Both the position numbers and the translations under genes were made by a program. The notes below the pieces were generated by a model that had not been told where the DNA came from, did no database searches, and saw nothing but the letters and a program-made list of their open reading frames with translations. A stretch of 64,000 bases of DNA from Nitrobacter sp051535235 (GTDB taxonomy: Bacteria; Pseudomonadota; Alphaproteobacteria; Rhizobiales; Xanthobacteraceae), in NCBI RefSeq assembly GCF_051535235.1, contig NZ_JBPPLZ010000001.1, positions 372,001 to 436,000 on the forward strand, in the 5' to 3' direction. Of the stretch, positions 7,735 to 15,462 are shown in pieces (positions within the stretch are counted from its first letter, which is position 1; every line of letters starts with the position of its first letter).

Positions 7735-9036
7735 CTAGAGAATGAATCTGCTCAGATCGGCATTCTTCGCCAGATCGCCGACGTGCTTCTGAACGTATGC
7801 GGCGTCGATGCGGATCGTCTCTCCATTGCGATCGGGGGCCGAGAACGAGATATCGTCGAGCACCCGCTCCATCACCGTCTGCAGCCGACGCGCGCCGATA
7901 TTCTCGACGGTGGAATTCACCGCGACTGCAATATCCGCAAGCGCATCGATGGCGTCGTCGGAGAAGTCGAGCGTGACGCCTTCGGTCTGCATCAACGCGA
8001 TATACTGCTTGATGAGCGAGGCCTCGGGTTCGGTCAGGATGCGTCGCATGTCGTCGCGGGTCAGAGCGTCCAGTTCGACGCGGATCGGCAGCCGGCCCTG
8101 CAATTCGGGCAGCAGGTCCGACGGCTTGGCGATGTGAAACGCGCCCGAGGCGATGAACAGGATGTGGTCGGTCTTGACCGCACCGTGCTTGGTGGAGACC
8201 GTCGTTCCCTCGATCAGCGGCAGCAGGTCGCGCTGCACGCCTTCGCGCGATACGTCGCCGCCGCTGCGGCCGTCCCGCACGCAGATCTTGTCGATCTCAT
8301 CGAGAAACACGATGCCGTTGTTCTCGACCGCGGCGACCGCCTCCTGGGTGAGCTGATCGCTGTCGAGAAGCTTGTCGGATTCCTCATTGACCAGGATTTC
8401 GTGGGAATCTTCCACGGTCAGCCGGCGAGTCTTGGTTCGCCCGCCCATCTTGCCGAAAATATCGCCGATCGAGATCGCGCCGACCTGCGCACCGGGCATT
8501 CCCGGAATCTCGAACATCGGCGATCCGCCGGAGGATTGCGTCTCGACTTCGATTTCCTTGTCGTTGAGTTCACCGGCCCGCAATTTCCTGCGAAACGAAT
8601 CGCGCGTGGCGGCGCTTGCATTGGCGCCGACGAGCGCATCGAGCACGCGCTCCTCGGCGGCAAGCTGGGCGCGCGCCTGAACGTCCTTGCGCTTACGCTC
8701 GCGGGTCTGGTTGATCGCGACCTCGACGAGATCGCGAACGATCTGTTCGACGTCGCGTCCGACATATCCGACTTCGGTGAACTTGGTGGCCTCGACCTTG
8801 AGGAAAGGGGCGTTGGCAAGCTTTGCCAGCCGCCGCGCGATCTCGGTCTTGCCGACCCCGGTCGGACCGATCATCAGGATATTTTTCGGCAGCACTTCCT
8901 CGCGCAGCGGTCCGGTCAACTGCTGGCGCCGCCAGCGATTGCGCAAGGCGATGGAGACGGCGCGCTTGGCGTCGGTCTGGCCGACGATAAAGCGGTCGAG
9001 TTCGGAAACGATTTCGCGAGGAGAGAAGTGCATCAT
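7735..9036 (-). CDS. hslU: HslU, ATPase and unfoldase subunit of the HslVU protease
   Basis: AAA+ hexamer that unfolds substrates and feeds them to HslV. It has 433 residues. Family landmarks: SPREIVSELDRFIVGQ at the N-terminus, Walker A GPTGVGKT at residues 57-64, TKFTEVGYVGRDVEQIVRDL, a variable I-domain (about 110-230), Walker B GIVFLDEIDKI, and the C-terminal helix ending LSRFIL that docks into HslV. Two consecutive ATGs open the gene (9036 and 9033). The UPF0314 gene stands between it and hslV on the same strand, with 39 bp to hslU, so the three are probably one operon. Confidence 0.97.
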   Translation of the reverse strand: MMHFSPREIVSELDRFIVGQTDAKRAVSIALRNRWRRQQLTGPLREEVLPKNILMIGPTGVGKTEIARRLAKLANAPFLKVEATKFTEVGYVGRDVEQIVRDLVEVAINQTRERKRKDVQARAQLAAEERVLDALVGANASAATRDSFRRKLRAGELNDKEIEVETQSSGGSPMFEIPGMPGAQVGAISIGDIFGKMGGRTKTRRLTVEDSHEILVNEESDKLLDSDQLTQEAVAAVENNGIVFLDEIDKICVRDGRSGGDVSREGVQRDLLPLIEGTTVSTKHGAVKTDHILFIASGAFHIAKPSDLLPELQGRLPIRVELDALTRDDMRRILTEPEASLIKQYIALMQTEGVTLDFSDDAIDALADIAVAVNSTVENIGARRLQTVMERVLDDISFSAPDRNGETIRIDAAYVQKHVGDLAKNADLSRFIL

Positions 9037-9075
9037 GATCTCGAAGATAGGTTGGATCGTTGCGGGGACAAGCGG

Positions 9076-9684
9076 TCAGATGATGGGCGGTCCGGCCTGC
9101 CAGTGCCGGACGGCTTCGAACGGGTGGATCAGCATGATGACGTTGAGCGTCAGGTTGTCACGGATATGCAGCCCGACCAGCACTTCAAACCCGACTGCCA
9201 GTGCTATCGTCAAGACGATCGGCAGTTTGCGCGCAAGCACAAATCCCAGGATCATGGCGAGCGTATCGGACAGCGAATTGACGATGCTGTCGCCGTAGTA
9301 ATCCAGTGAAATCGTCGCGGCGCGATAGCGATCGATGATCCAGGGCGAATTCTCGACGATCTCCCATGCGCCTTCGATCGTGATCGCGATCATCAGGCGG
9401 GTGGTCCACGGGGCGCGTGGCAGGATCAGCCATGTTGCGCCGTAAAACAGAAATCCATGGATGATGTGGGAGAAGGTGTACCAGTCGGTGAGATGCTGCG
9501 AATTCTCGGAGCTTTGCACCACGCCATGCCAGAACTTGACGTAGCCGCAGGTGCAGATCGGGACCCGGCCCATCGCATGGAGGATAGCGGCTTGCAGCAG
9601 GACCAGACCGAGCGCGATCGCAATCCCTTTGCCGATGGAAGGGCTTGTTGGCGGCGCGGGATCGGTTCCGGTCAAAGCGCTCAT
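9076..9684 (-). CDS. UPF0314 / DUF2585 membrane protein
   Basis: Uncharacterised inner-membrane family found in Rhizobiales. From the ATG at 9684 it has 202 residues. Conserved blocks include ILHAMGRVPICTCGYVKFWHG, SSENSQHLTDWYTFSHIIHGFLFYG and EIVENSPWIIDRYR, the last two rich in polar residues typical of the family. Four hydrophobic spans are visible. A longer reading from a TTG at 9747 would overlap the hslV stop (TTGA) and cannot be excluded. Lying between hslV and hslU hints at co-expression under heat stress; no function is known. Confidence 0.85.
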   Translation of the reverse strand: MSALTGTDPAPPTSPSIGKGIAIALGLVLLQAAILHAMGRVPICTCGYVKFWHGVVQSSENSQHLTDWYTFSHIIHGFLFYGATWLILPRAPWTTRLMIAITIEGAWEIVENSPWIIDRYRAATISLDYYGDSIVNSLSDTLAMILGFVLARKLPIVLTIALAVGFEVLVGLHIRDNLTLNVIMLIHPFEAVRHWQAGPPII

Positions 9685-9743
9685 ACGCCGCGCATCATCG
9701 AGCGGTGAGGGATGGCGGGCGGAATGTAAGAGTTCGGCATCTC

Positions 9744-10298
9744 TCAATCCGTGGACAACGTCTCGATGGTCAGGTTTCGATTGGTATAAACGCAGATGTC
9801 GGCGGCGATATCGAGAGAGCGGCGGACGATGGCTTCCGCATCCTTGTCGGAATCGATCAACGCACGCGCGGCGGACAGTGCATAGTTTCCGCCGGAGCCG
9901 ATAGCCATCACCCCGGCTTCCGGCTCCAGAACGTCTCCGGTGCCGGTCAGGACCAGCGACACGTCCTTGTCCGCGACGAGCATCATGGCCTCAAGCCGCC
10001 GCAGGTAGCGGTCGGTGCGCCAGTCCTTGGCGAGTTCGACCGCGGCGCGGGTCAGCTGGCCAGGGTATTGCTCGAGCTTGCTCTCCAGCCGCTCGAACAG
10101 CGTAAAGGCATCGGCGGTTGCGCCGGCGAATCCGCCGATCACGTCGCCTTTGCCGAGCTTCCGGACCTTCTTCGCATTGGACTTGATGACGGTCTGTCCG
10201 ATCGAGACCTGACCGTCTCCGCCAATGACGACCTTGCCGCCCTTGCGGACCGTCAGAATCGTGGTGCCGTGCCACGTCTCCGGCTGTGATGCTTGCAT
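9744..10298 (-). CDS. hslV: HslV, peptidase subunit of the HslVU protease
   Basis: Threonine protease forming a double hexamer with HslU. It has 184 residues. HGTTILTVRKGGKVVIGGDGQVS at the N-terminus contains the catalytic Thr12, exposed after removal of the leader peptide. VRKLGKGDVIGGFAGATADAFTLFERLE and AIGSGGNYALSAARAL are diagnostic. The upstream region (minus strand) has a weak match to an RpoH promoter around 10351, too poor to call on its own. First gene of the hslV-UPF0314-hslU operon, divergent from hisB. Confidence 0.96.
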   Translation of the reverse strand: MQASQPETWHGTTILTVRKGGKVVIGGDGQVSIGQTVIKSNAKKVRKLGKGDVIGGFAGATADAFTLFERLESKLEQYPGQLTRAAVELAKDWRTDRYLRRLEAMMLVADKDVSLVLTGTGDVLEPEAGVMAIGSGGNYALSAARALIDSDKDAEAIVRRSLDIAADICVYTNRNLTIETLSTD

Positions 10299-10381
10299 CT
10301 GAACCCCTTCGTGATCCGCCAGACTTAGACATTGCGGCGCGGCGTTTCAATCGGCGTTCGAAGTCGCGGATTCGAGTGGTC

Positions 10382-10436
10382 CGATTCTAACATTCGCATC
10401 CCGTTTCAGCAGGTATTTTTGCGAATGTGAGAATCG
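10382..10436. repeat. Palindromic repeat 1 of a tandem pair upstream of hisB
   Basis: Arms of 17 bp (10382-10398 and 10420-10436) pair with one mismatch around the core ACATTCGCA / TGCGAATGT. The 21-base loop is not conserved with the second palindrome. It lies in the 386 bp gap between hslV and hisB. Confidence 0.75.
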
Positions 10437-10465
10437 CAAGGACCACCACCAACTATAGGTTTCCA

Positions 10466-10538
10466 GTGGAGTTTTGGATTTGACATTCGCATCTCGGTAC
10501 CCGCGGCAGATGGGTGGCGAATGTCAAATCCACTCCAC
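10466..10538. repeat. Palindromic repeat 2 of a tandem pair upstream of hisB
   Basis: Perfect 15 bp arms at 10476-10490 and 10517-10531 (core GATTTGACATTCGC), extended after a 3-base bulge by GTGGAGT at 10466-10472 and ACTCCAC at 10532-10538. The core ACATTCGCAT is shared with the palindrome at 10382-10436, so four half-sites alternate in orientation over about 155 bp. The rest of the gap (10539-10684) has no gene; the promoter of the his operon should be there. Confidence 0.75.
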
Positions 10539-10684
10539 CAGTCACCATAGTGCGAAGAACCCCCGCAAAAGGCGTCCTCTCGCAGTAGCGAAGGGAGCAT
10601 GAGCCTGTTAAAAGGGCCCGGTTCAGGACCCGTATGATCCGAGCGCCTTTTGGCGGATCCTACGCGACGCGGAGAGCTCATTTC

Positions 10685-11278
10685 ATGCGCACGGCGACCA
10701 TCAAGCGCAAAACCAAGGAAACCGACATCGAGGTCGCGGTGAACCTCGATGGCTCCGGCGTGTCCGACATTGCGACCGGCATCGGCTTTTTCGACCATAT
10801 GCTGGATCTGCTCGCCCGCCACTCGCGCATCGACATCACGGTCAAGGCCGACGGCGACCTCCATGTCGATCATCACCACACCACGGAAGATGTCGGCATC
10901 GCGCTGGGCCAGGCGGTGAAGCAGGCGCTCGGCACCATGGCCGGCATCACCCGCTACGCCGGCGTCCATATGCCCATGGACGAGACGCTGTCCCGTGTCG
11001 TGATCGACATTTCGGGCCGCCCGATACTGGTCTTCCGGGTCGAATTTCCGCGCGACAAGATCGGCGCGTTCGACACCGAACTGGTGCGCGAATGGTTCAA
11101 CGCCTTTGCGGTCAATGCGGGCGTGACTTTGCACGTCGAGACCCTATATGGCGAGAACAGCCATCATATCGCCGAATCCTGCTTCAAGGGTCTGGCGCGG
11201 GCGCTTCGCGCGGCGGTGGCGATCGATCCGCGCGCCGCGGGCGAAGTGCCGTCAACAAAGGGTCAGCTCGGCGGCTGA
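10685..11278 (+). CDS. hisB: Imidazoleglycerol-phosphate dehydratase
   Basis: Seventh step of histidine synthesis, a manganese enzyme that dehydrates imidazoleglycerol phosphate to imidazoleacetol phosphate. It has 197 residues, the monofunctional form without the phosphatase domain found in E. coli HisB. Metal-binding motifs are visible twice, as expected: FFDHMLDLLARHS with DHHHTTEDVGIALGQA, and later FNAFAVNAGVTLHV with GENSHHIAESCFKGLARAL. The ATG at 10685 follows GGAG; an upstream in-frame start at 10634 has no support. First gene of hisB-DUF2628-hisH-hisA-hisF-hisE. Confidence 0.97.
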   Translation: MRTATIKRKTKETDIEVAVNLDGSGVSDIATGIGFFDHMLDLLARHSRIDITVKADGDLHVDHHHTTEDVGIALGQAVKQALGTMAGITRYAGVHMPMDETLSRVVIDISGRPILVFRVEFPRDKIGAFDTELVREWFNAFAVNAGVTLHVETLYGENSHHIAESCFKGLARALRAAVAIDPRAAGEVPSTKGQLGG

Positions 11279-11305
11279 TCGCGCTGTCGTCGACGGAGAG
11301 TGCAG

Positions 11306-11815
11306 ATGCCGGTCTATACAGTCCATGCGCCGCCTGCCGAGGGTACGGACGTGCGCGGCACCACGGACCAGTTCGTGTTCGTTCGTGACGGCTTTTCGTT
11401 CTGGGCCTTCGTGTTCGGTCCGTTGTGGTTGCTTTATCAAAGGCTCTGGCTGGCGTTCGCCGGATATATGGTCCTGTCGATCGTGCTCGAAGTCGCGATG
11501 ACGCTGCTGCGCGCCGGCGGCGGGACACGCCTGGCAGTGATGGCGGTCATCGCCGTTCTGATGGGGCTGGAAGGGGCGAGCTTGCGGCGCTGGACGCTGT
11601 CGCGGCGTAAGTGGCGTCAGCTCGGCGTCGTTGTCGCAGACGACCGTGAGGCCGCCGAGCGGCGGTTTTTCGATCGCTGGACCACGATGCGGAGTGTAAA
11701 CTTCGATCCGTTGGCCGTCGATCGCGGAGCGCCGCCGCCGACCCGTGGCCAGCCGCTGCCGTTGCCGCGTGGCGACATTGTCGGCCTGTTTCCGCAACCC
11801 GGGATGCCGCGGTGA
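11306..11815 (+). CDS. DUF2628 membrane protein
   Basis: A 169-residue protein with the DUF2628 pattern: FVRDGFSFWAFVFGPLWLLYQRLWLAF followed by two hydrophobic spans (about 50-65 and 70-90), then a soluble basic C-terminus rich in Pro and Arg. Function unknown. It lies inside the his operon between hisB and hisH, as in other Bradyrhizobiaceae, and its stop overlaps the hisH GTG start by 4 bp, so it is co-transcribed. The ATG at 11306 has GGAGAG five bases upstream and is preferred to the GTG at 11300. Confidence 0.85.
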   Translation: MPVYTVHAPPAEGTDVRGTTDQFVFVRDGFSFWAFVFGPLWLLYQRLWLAFAGYMVLSIVLEVAMTLLRAGGGTRLAVMAVIAVLMGLEGASLRRWTLSRRKWRQLGVVVADDREAAERRFFDRWTTMRSVNFDPLAVDRGAPPPTRGQPLPLPRGDIVGLFPQPGMPR

Positions 11816-12462
11816 CCGCAGCGATCATCGATTATGGCTCCGGCAATCTTCACTCGGCTGCGAAGGCGTTCGAATGCGCAGCGCGCGGCATCGAAGGTTT
11901 GCAAAAGATCGTGGTGACGCGTGATCCGGACGTGGTGTTCCGGGCCGATCGCGTGGTGCTTCCCGGCGTCGGTGCGTTCGCCGATTGCCGCAGGGGACTC
12001 GATGCGCTCGATGGCATGGTCCAGGCTCTGACGGAGGTCGTGCGCGACAAGGCGCGTCCGTTCCTGGGCATTTGCGTCGGGATGCAACTGATGGCGACGC
12101 GTGGCAGGGAGCACGTCACGACCGATGGTCTGAACTGGATTGCGGGTGACGTCGAAAAGATTTCGCCGCGCGACGAAAGCCTGAAGATTCCGCATATGGG
12201 CTGGAATACGCTCGATCCGGTGCGTGAGCATCCGGTGCTCGACCGCCTGCCGTTGGGACCGAAAGGCCGTCACGCCTATTTCGTACACTCCTATCACCTG
12301 AACGCCGTCAATGAGGCCGATGTGCTGGCGCGTGCCGACTATGGCGGCCCGGTGACGGCTGTCGTCGGCAGGGACACCGCGATCGGCACCCAATTTCATC
12401 CGGAGAAGAGCCAGCGGTTCGGGCTCGCGCTGATTTCGAACTTTCTGAAGTGGAAGCCGTGA
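11812..12462 (+). CDS. hisH: Imidazole glycerol phosphate synthase, glutaminase subunit
   Basis: Releases ammonia from glutamine and channels it to HisF. It has 216 residues of the class I amidotransferase fold: IIDYGSGNLHS at the N-terminus, VLPGVGAF oxyanion region, nucleophile Cys in FLGICVGMQLM, and the catalytic His-Glu pair in GTQFHPEKSQ. GTG start overlapping the preceding gene. Its own stop overlaps the hisA start (GTGA). Confidence 0.96.
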   Translation: MTAAIIDYGSGNLHSAAKAFECAARGIEGLQKIVVTRDPDVVFRADRVVLPGVGAFADCRRGLDALDGMVQALTEVVRDKARPFLGICVGMQLMATRGREHVTTDGLNWIAGDVEKISPRDESLKIPHMGWNTLDPVREHPVLDRLPLGPKGRHAYFVHSYHLNAVNEADVLARADYGGPVTAVVGRDTAIGTQFHPEKSQRFGLALISNFLKWKP

Positions 12463-13199
12463 TTCTTTTTCCCGCCATCGACCTGAAGAACGGCCAATGC
12501 GTTCGCCTCGAGCAGGGCGATATGGCGCGGGCCACCGTGTTCAATCTCGATCCCGCCGAGCAGGCGCGCGCGTTCGCCTCGCAAGGCTTTGAATACCTGC
12601 ACGTGGTCGATCTTGACGGCGCATTCGCGGGCAAGCCGGTCAATGCCGATGCCGTGGAGCGGATGCTGAAGGCCGTCACCATGCCGGTGCAACTCGGCGG
12701 CGGCATCCGGGACCTGAAGACGATCGAGGCGTGGCTCGGCAAGGGCATCGCGCGCGTTATCATCGGCACCGCCGCGGTGCGCGATCCGGTTCTGGTCAAG
12801 CAGGCCGCGAAGGCATTTCCGGGGCGCGTCGCGGTCGGACTCGATGCGCGCGACGGCAAGGTTGCCGTCGAGGGCTGGGCGGAAACCTCGGAGGTGACCG
12901 CGCTCGATATCGCGCGGCGGTTCGAGGACGCGGGCATCGCGGCGATCATCTTTACCGATATCGCCCGCGACGGCTTGTTGAAGGGTCTCAACCTCGACGC
13001 CACCATCGCGCTTGCCGACAGCATTTCAATTCCAGTGATTGCGTCCGGTGGCTTCGCCTCGATCGCGGATGTGAAGGCGTTGCTCGCGCCGCGCGCGAAG
13101 AAGCTCGCGGGCGCGATTGCCGGACGCGCGCTCTATGACGGCCGGCTCGATCCCGCTGAGGCGCTGGCGCTGATCCGCGCCGCGCGTGCGGCAGCCTGA
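12459..13199 (+). CDS. hisA: ProFAR isomerase (phosphoribosylformimino-AICAR-P isomerase)
   Basis: Isomerises ProFAR to PRFAR in histidine synthesis. It is a (beta/alpha)8 barrel of 246 residues. Family blocks: ILFPAIDLKNGQCVRLEQGD with the catalytic Asp, GGGIRDLKTIEAWLGKG phosphate loop, GLDARDGKVAVEGW, FTDIARDGLLKG with the second catalytic Asp, and ASGGFASIADVKAL. The GTG at 12459 gives the standard N-terminus; a GTG at 12450 would add three residues. It is coupled to hisH by a GTGA overlap. Confidence 0.96.
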   Translation: MILFPAIDLKNGQCVRLEQGDMARATVFNLDPAEQARAFASQGFEYLHVVDLDGAFAGKPVNADAVERMLKAVTMPVQLGGGIRDLKTIEAWLGKGIARVIIGTAAVRDPVLVKQAAKAFPGRVAVGLDARDGKVAVEGWAETSEVTALDIARRFEDAGIAAIIFTDIARDGLLKGLNLDATIALADSISIPVIASGGFASIADVKALLAPRAKKLAGAIAGRALYDGRLDPAEALALIRAARAAA

Positions 13200-13214
13200 G
13201 AGTATTTGCGCGCG

Positions 13215-13991
13215 ATGTTCAAGGTCCGCGTCATACCCTGTCTTGATGTGAAAGATGGACGCGTCGTCAAAGGTGTCAACTTCGTGGACCTGCGCGATGC
13301 CGGCGACCCGGTGGAAGCTGCGGTCGCCTACGATGCCGCTGGTGCCGACGAACTCACCTTTCTCGACATCACCGCGACGCACGAAAATCGCGGCATCATG
13401 CTGGATGTGGTCCGGCGCACGGCGGAGGCCTGCTTCATGCCGGTGACGGTCGGCGGGGGGGTGCGCACCATCGATGACATCCGTGTGTTGCTGCGCTCCG
13501 GCGCGGACAAGGTTTCGATCAACAGCGCGGCAGTCAGCCGGCGCGAATTCGTCAGGGAAGCCGCGGAAAAGTTCGGCGACCAGTGCATCGTGGTCGCGAT
13601 CGACGCCAAGCGGGTGTCGAAAGCCGGTGGCTCGGATCGCTGGGAAATCTTCACCCATGGCGGCCGCAAATCCACCGGCATCGATGCGATCGAATATGCC
13701 CAGGAGGTGGTATCGCTCGGCGCCGGCGAGATCCTGCTGACGTCGATGGATCGCGACGGTACCCGTCAGGGCTTCGATCTGCCGCTGACGCGGCTGGTGG
13801 CCGACAGCGTTTCCGTTCCCGTGATCGCGTCCGGTGGCGTGGGTCATCTCGACCATCTGGTCGATGGGGTTCGCGAAGGCCATGCGACGGCGGTGCTTGC
13901 CGCCTCGATCTTTCACTTCGGGGAATTTACCATTCGCCAAGCCAAGGATCATATGGCCCGCGCCGGGTTGCCGATGCGGCTCGATCCTTGA
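13215..13991 (+). CDS. hisF: Imidazole glycerol phosphate synthase, cyclase subunit
   Basis: Uses ammonia from HisH to make imidazoleglycerol phosphate and AICAR from PRFAR. It has 258 residues, a barrel homologous to HisA. Conserved: RVIPCLDVKDGRVVKGVNF (catalytic Asp), FLDITATHE, GGGVRTIDDIRVLLRSGADK, INSAAV, LLTSMDRDGTRQGFD (second catalytic Asp) and ASGGVGHLDH. The ATG at 13215 is chosen over the earlier in-frame codon at 13206. It is 15 bp after hisA. Confidence 0.97.
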   Translation: MFKVRVIPCLDVKDGRVVKGVNFVDLRDAGDPVEAAVAYDAAGADELTFLDITATHENRGIMLDVVRRTAEACFMPVTVGGGVRTIDDIRVLLRSGADKVSINSAAVSRREFVREAAEKFGDQCIVVAIDAKRVSKAGGSDRWEIFTHGGRKSTGIDAIEYAQEVVSLGAGEILLTSMDRDGTRQGFDLPLTRLVADSVSVPVIASGGVGHLDHLVDGVREGHATAVLAASIFHFGEFTIRQAKDHMARAGLPMRLDP

Positions 13992-14071
13992 CGACTCCGC
14001 TACGCGGAAGTGCTAAACATTCGAAAATTGGCGCGTCCGGCATAATCGGCGCGCAGGACAAGAAGAGTAGC

Positions 14072-14395
14072 ATGCCGCGTTTCACGATCCATGATCTTGC
14101 CGCCACCATCGACGCCCGGGCTGCATCCGGCGGCGAGGCGTCCTACACGCGAAAGCTGCTCGACAAGGGCCCCGAGCATTGCGCCAAGAAATTCGGCGAG
14201 GAAGCCGTCGAGACGGTGATCGCAGCGGTTGAAAACGACCGGAATCACCTGATCGCCGAAGGCGCCGACGTGATGTTTCACTTCCTTGTTTTGTTGAAAG
14301 CTCGCGGCGTGAAATTCCAGGACATCGAAGATGCCCTGGCGAAACGCACGGCGATGTCCGGACTCGAAGAGAAGGCTGCCCGCAATCGCGAGTAG
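14072..14395 (+). CDS. hisE: Phosphoribosyl-ATP pyrophosphatase
   Basis: Hydrolyses PR-ATP to PR-AMP, the second step of histidine synthesis. It has 107 residues, the stand-alone form not fused to HisI. The MazG-like helical bundle has SYTRKLLDKGPEHCAKKFGEEAVETVIAA with the metal-binding Glu residues, then EGADVMFHFLVLLKARGV. The ATG at 14072 is preceded by AGAAGAG. An 80 bp spacer after hisF contains nothing notable. coaA begins 16 bp downstream. Confidence 0.95.
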   Translation: MPRFTIHDLAATIDARAASGGEASYTRKLLDKGPEHCAKKFGEEAVETVIAAVENDRNHLIAEGADVMFHFLVLLKARGVKFQDIEDALAKRTAMSGLEEKAARNRE

Positions 14396-14411
14396 CCGGA
14401 GGGCGAGCTTG

Positions 14412-15368
14412 ATGGATTCGCGGCCAGAGCAGCAGCAATATAATCCGTACCGGATTTTCTCCCGCGCCGAGTGGGCGAAGCTGCGGCACGACATGCCGAT
14501 GACGCTGGGCGCGAATGAAATCGCGGCATTGCGGTCGATGCATGACCGCCTCGATCTCGTCGAGGTCGAGGAAATTTATCTTCCTCTGTCACGGCTGTTG
14601 TCGATCTATGTCGCGTCGATGCAGCGGCTCTTCGTCGCCCAGCGGCAGTTTCTTGGCATCCACGACCGCAAGGTGCCGTATATCATCGGCGTGGCGGGAT
14701 CGGTCGCGGTCGGAAAGTCAACGACGGCCCGCGTGCTGCAGGCGCTGCTCGCGCGATGGTCGCCGCGTCCCAAGGTCGAACTCGTCACCACCGATGGATT
14801 TCTGTTTCCGAACGCGGTGCTCGAGCGACACGGCCTGATGCAGAAAAAGGGTTTTCCTGAAAGTTACAATCTGCCGATGCTGCTGGGGTTTCTCAGCGAC
14901 ATCAAGGCGGGCCGCACGCCGGTGCGCGCGCCGGTTTACTCGCATCTAACGTATGACATCGTGCCGGATAGCTGGACCGAGGTCAGTCAGCCCGAGATTC
15001 TGATCGTCGAAGGCGTCAACGTGCTGCAGACCGGCCCGCTGCCGCGCGACGGCAGGGCCGTTCCGGTTGTCTCCGATTTCTTCGACTTCTCGGTCTATCT
15101 CGACGCCGAGGAACCGGTGCTGCGGGACTGGTATGTCAAGCGTTTCCTGGCGCTGCGGGATACCGCCTTTCATGACCCGCGCTCCTATTTTCATCGCTAC
15201 GCGCTGCTGTCGGACGATGAGGCGACCGCAACCGCCATTGCGATCTGGGAACGCACCAATCGCGCGAACCTCGAGGACAACATCCTGCCGACACGGCCGC
15301 GCGCGACCTTGATTCTCAAGAAGGGAGCCGATCACGTCGTCGAGCAGGTCGCGCTGAGGCGGCTTTAG
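14412..15368 (+). CDS. coaA: Pantothenate kinase, type I
   Basis: Phosphorylates pantothenate, the regulated first step of coenzyme A synthesis. It has 318 residues. The N-terminal block NPYRIFSRAEWAKLR, Walker A GVAGSVAVGKSTTAR, TTDGFLFPNAVLE, PVYSHLTYDIV, ILIVEGVNVLQ and the C-terminal TRPRATLILKKGADH are diagnostic of CoaA. The ATG at 14412 is used; the longer frame reads through the end of hisE. It closes the his operon, as in other Rhizobiales. Its TAG stop is the first three bases of a family B repeat. Confidence 0.96.
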   Translation: MDSRPEQQQYNPYRIFSRAEWAKLRHDMPMTLGANEIAALRSMHDRLDLVEVEEIYLPLSRLLSIYVASMQRLFVAQRQFLGIHDRKVPYIIGVAGSVAVGKSTTARVLQALLARWSPRPKVELVTTDGFLFPNAVLERHGLMQKKGFPESYNLPMLLGFLSDIKAGRTPVRAPVYSHLTYDIVPDSWTEVSQPEILIVEGVNVLQTGPLPRDGRAVPVVSDFFDFSVYLDAEEPVLRDWYVKRFLALRDTAFHDPRSYFHRYALLSDDEATATAIAIWERTNRANLEDNILPTRPRATLILKKGADHVVEQVALRRL

Positions 15369-15425
15369 CGCACGATCCGAAAAAGCCTGATTTGAACCGG
15401 GTTCGAAGATCATACTCAATCGAAA
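15366..15425 (+). repeat. Extragenic repeat family B, diverged copy starting at the coaA stop
   Basis: Blocks TAGCGCACGATCCGAAAA, AACCGGGTTCGAAGATCAT and ACTCAATCGAAA follow the order seen in the closer copies at 26249-26307, 28211-28270 and 59296-59353. The opening TAG is the coaA stop codon. Confidence 0.65.
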
Positions 15426-15462
15426 ACAGGGCCCGGGTTCAACGGCGTTGGATTCAGAACCC

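Noticed and set aside
7678..9309. Plus-strand open frame of 543 codons opposite hslU
   Set aside because: Antisense to hslU and part of the UPF0314 gene; no family resemblance.
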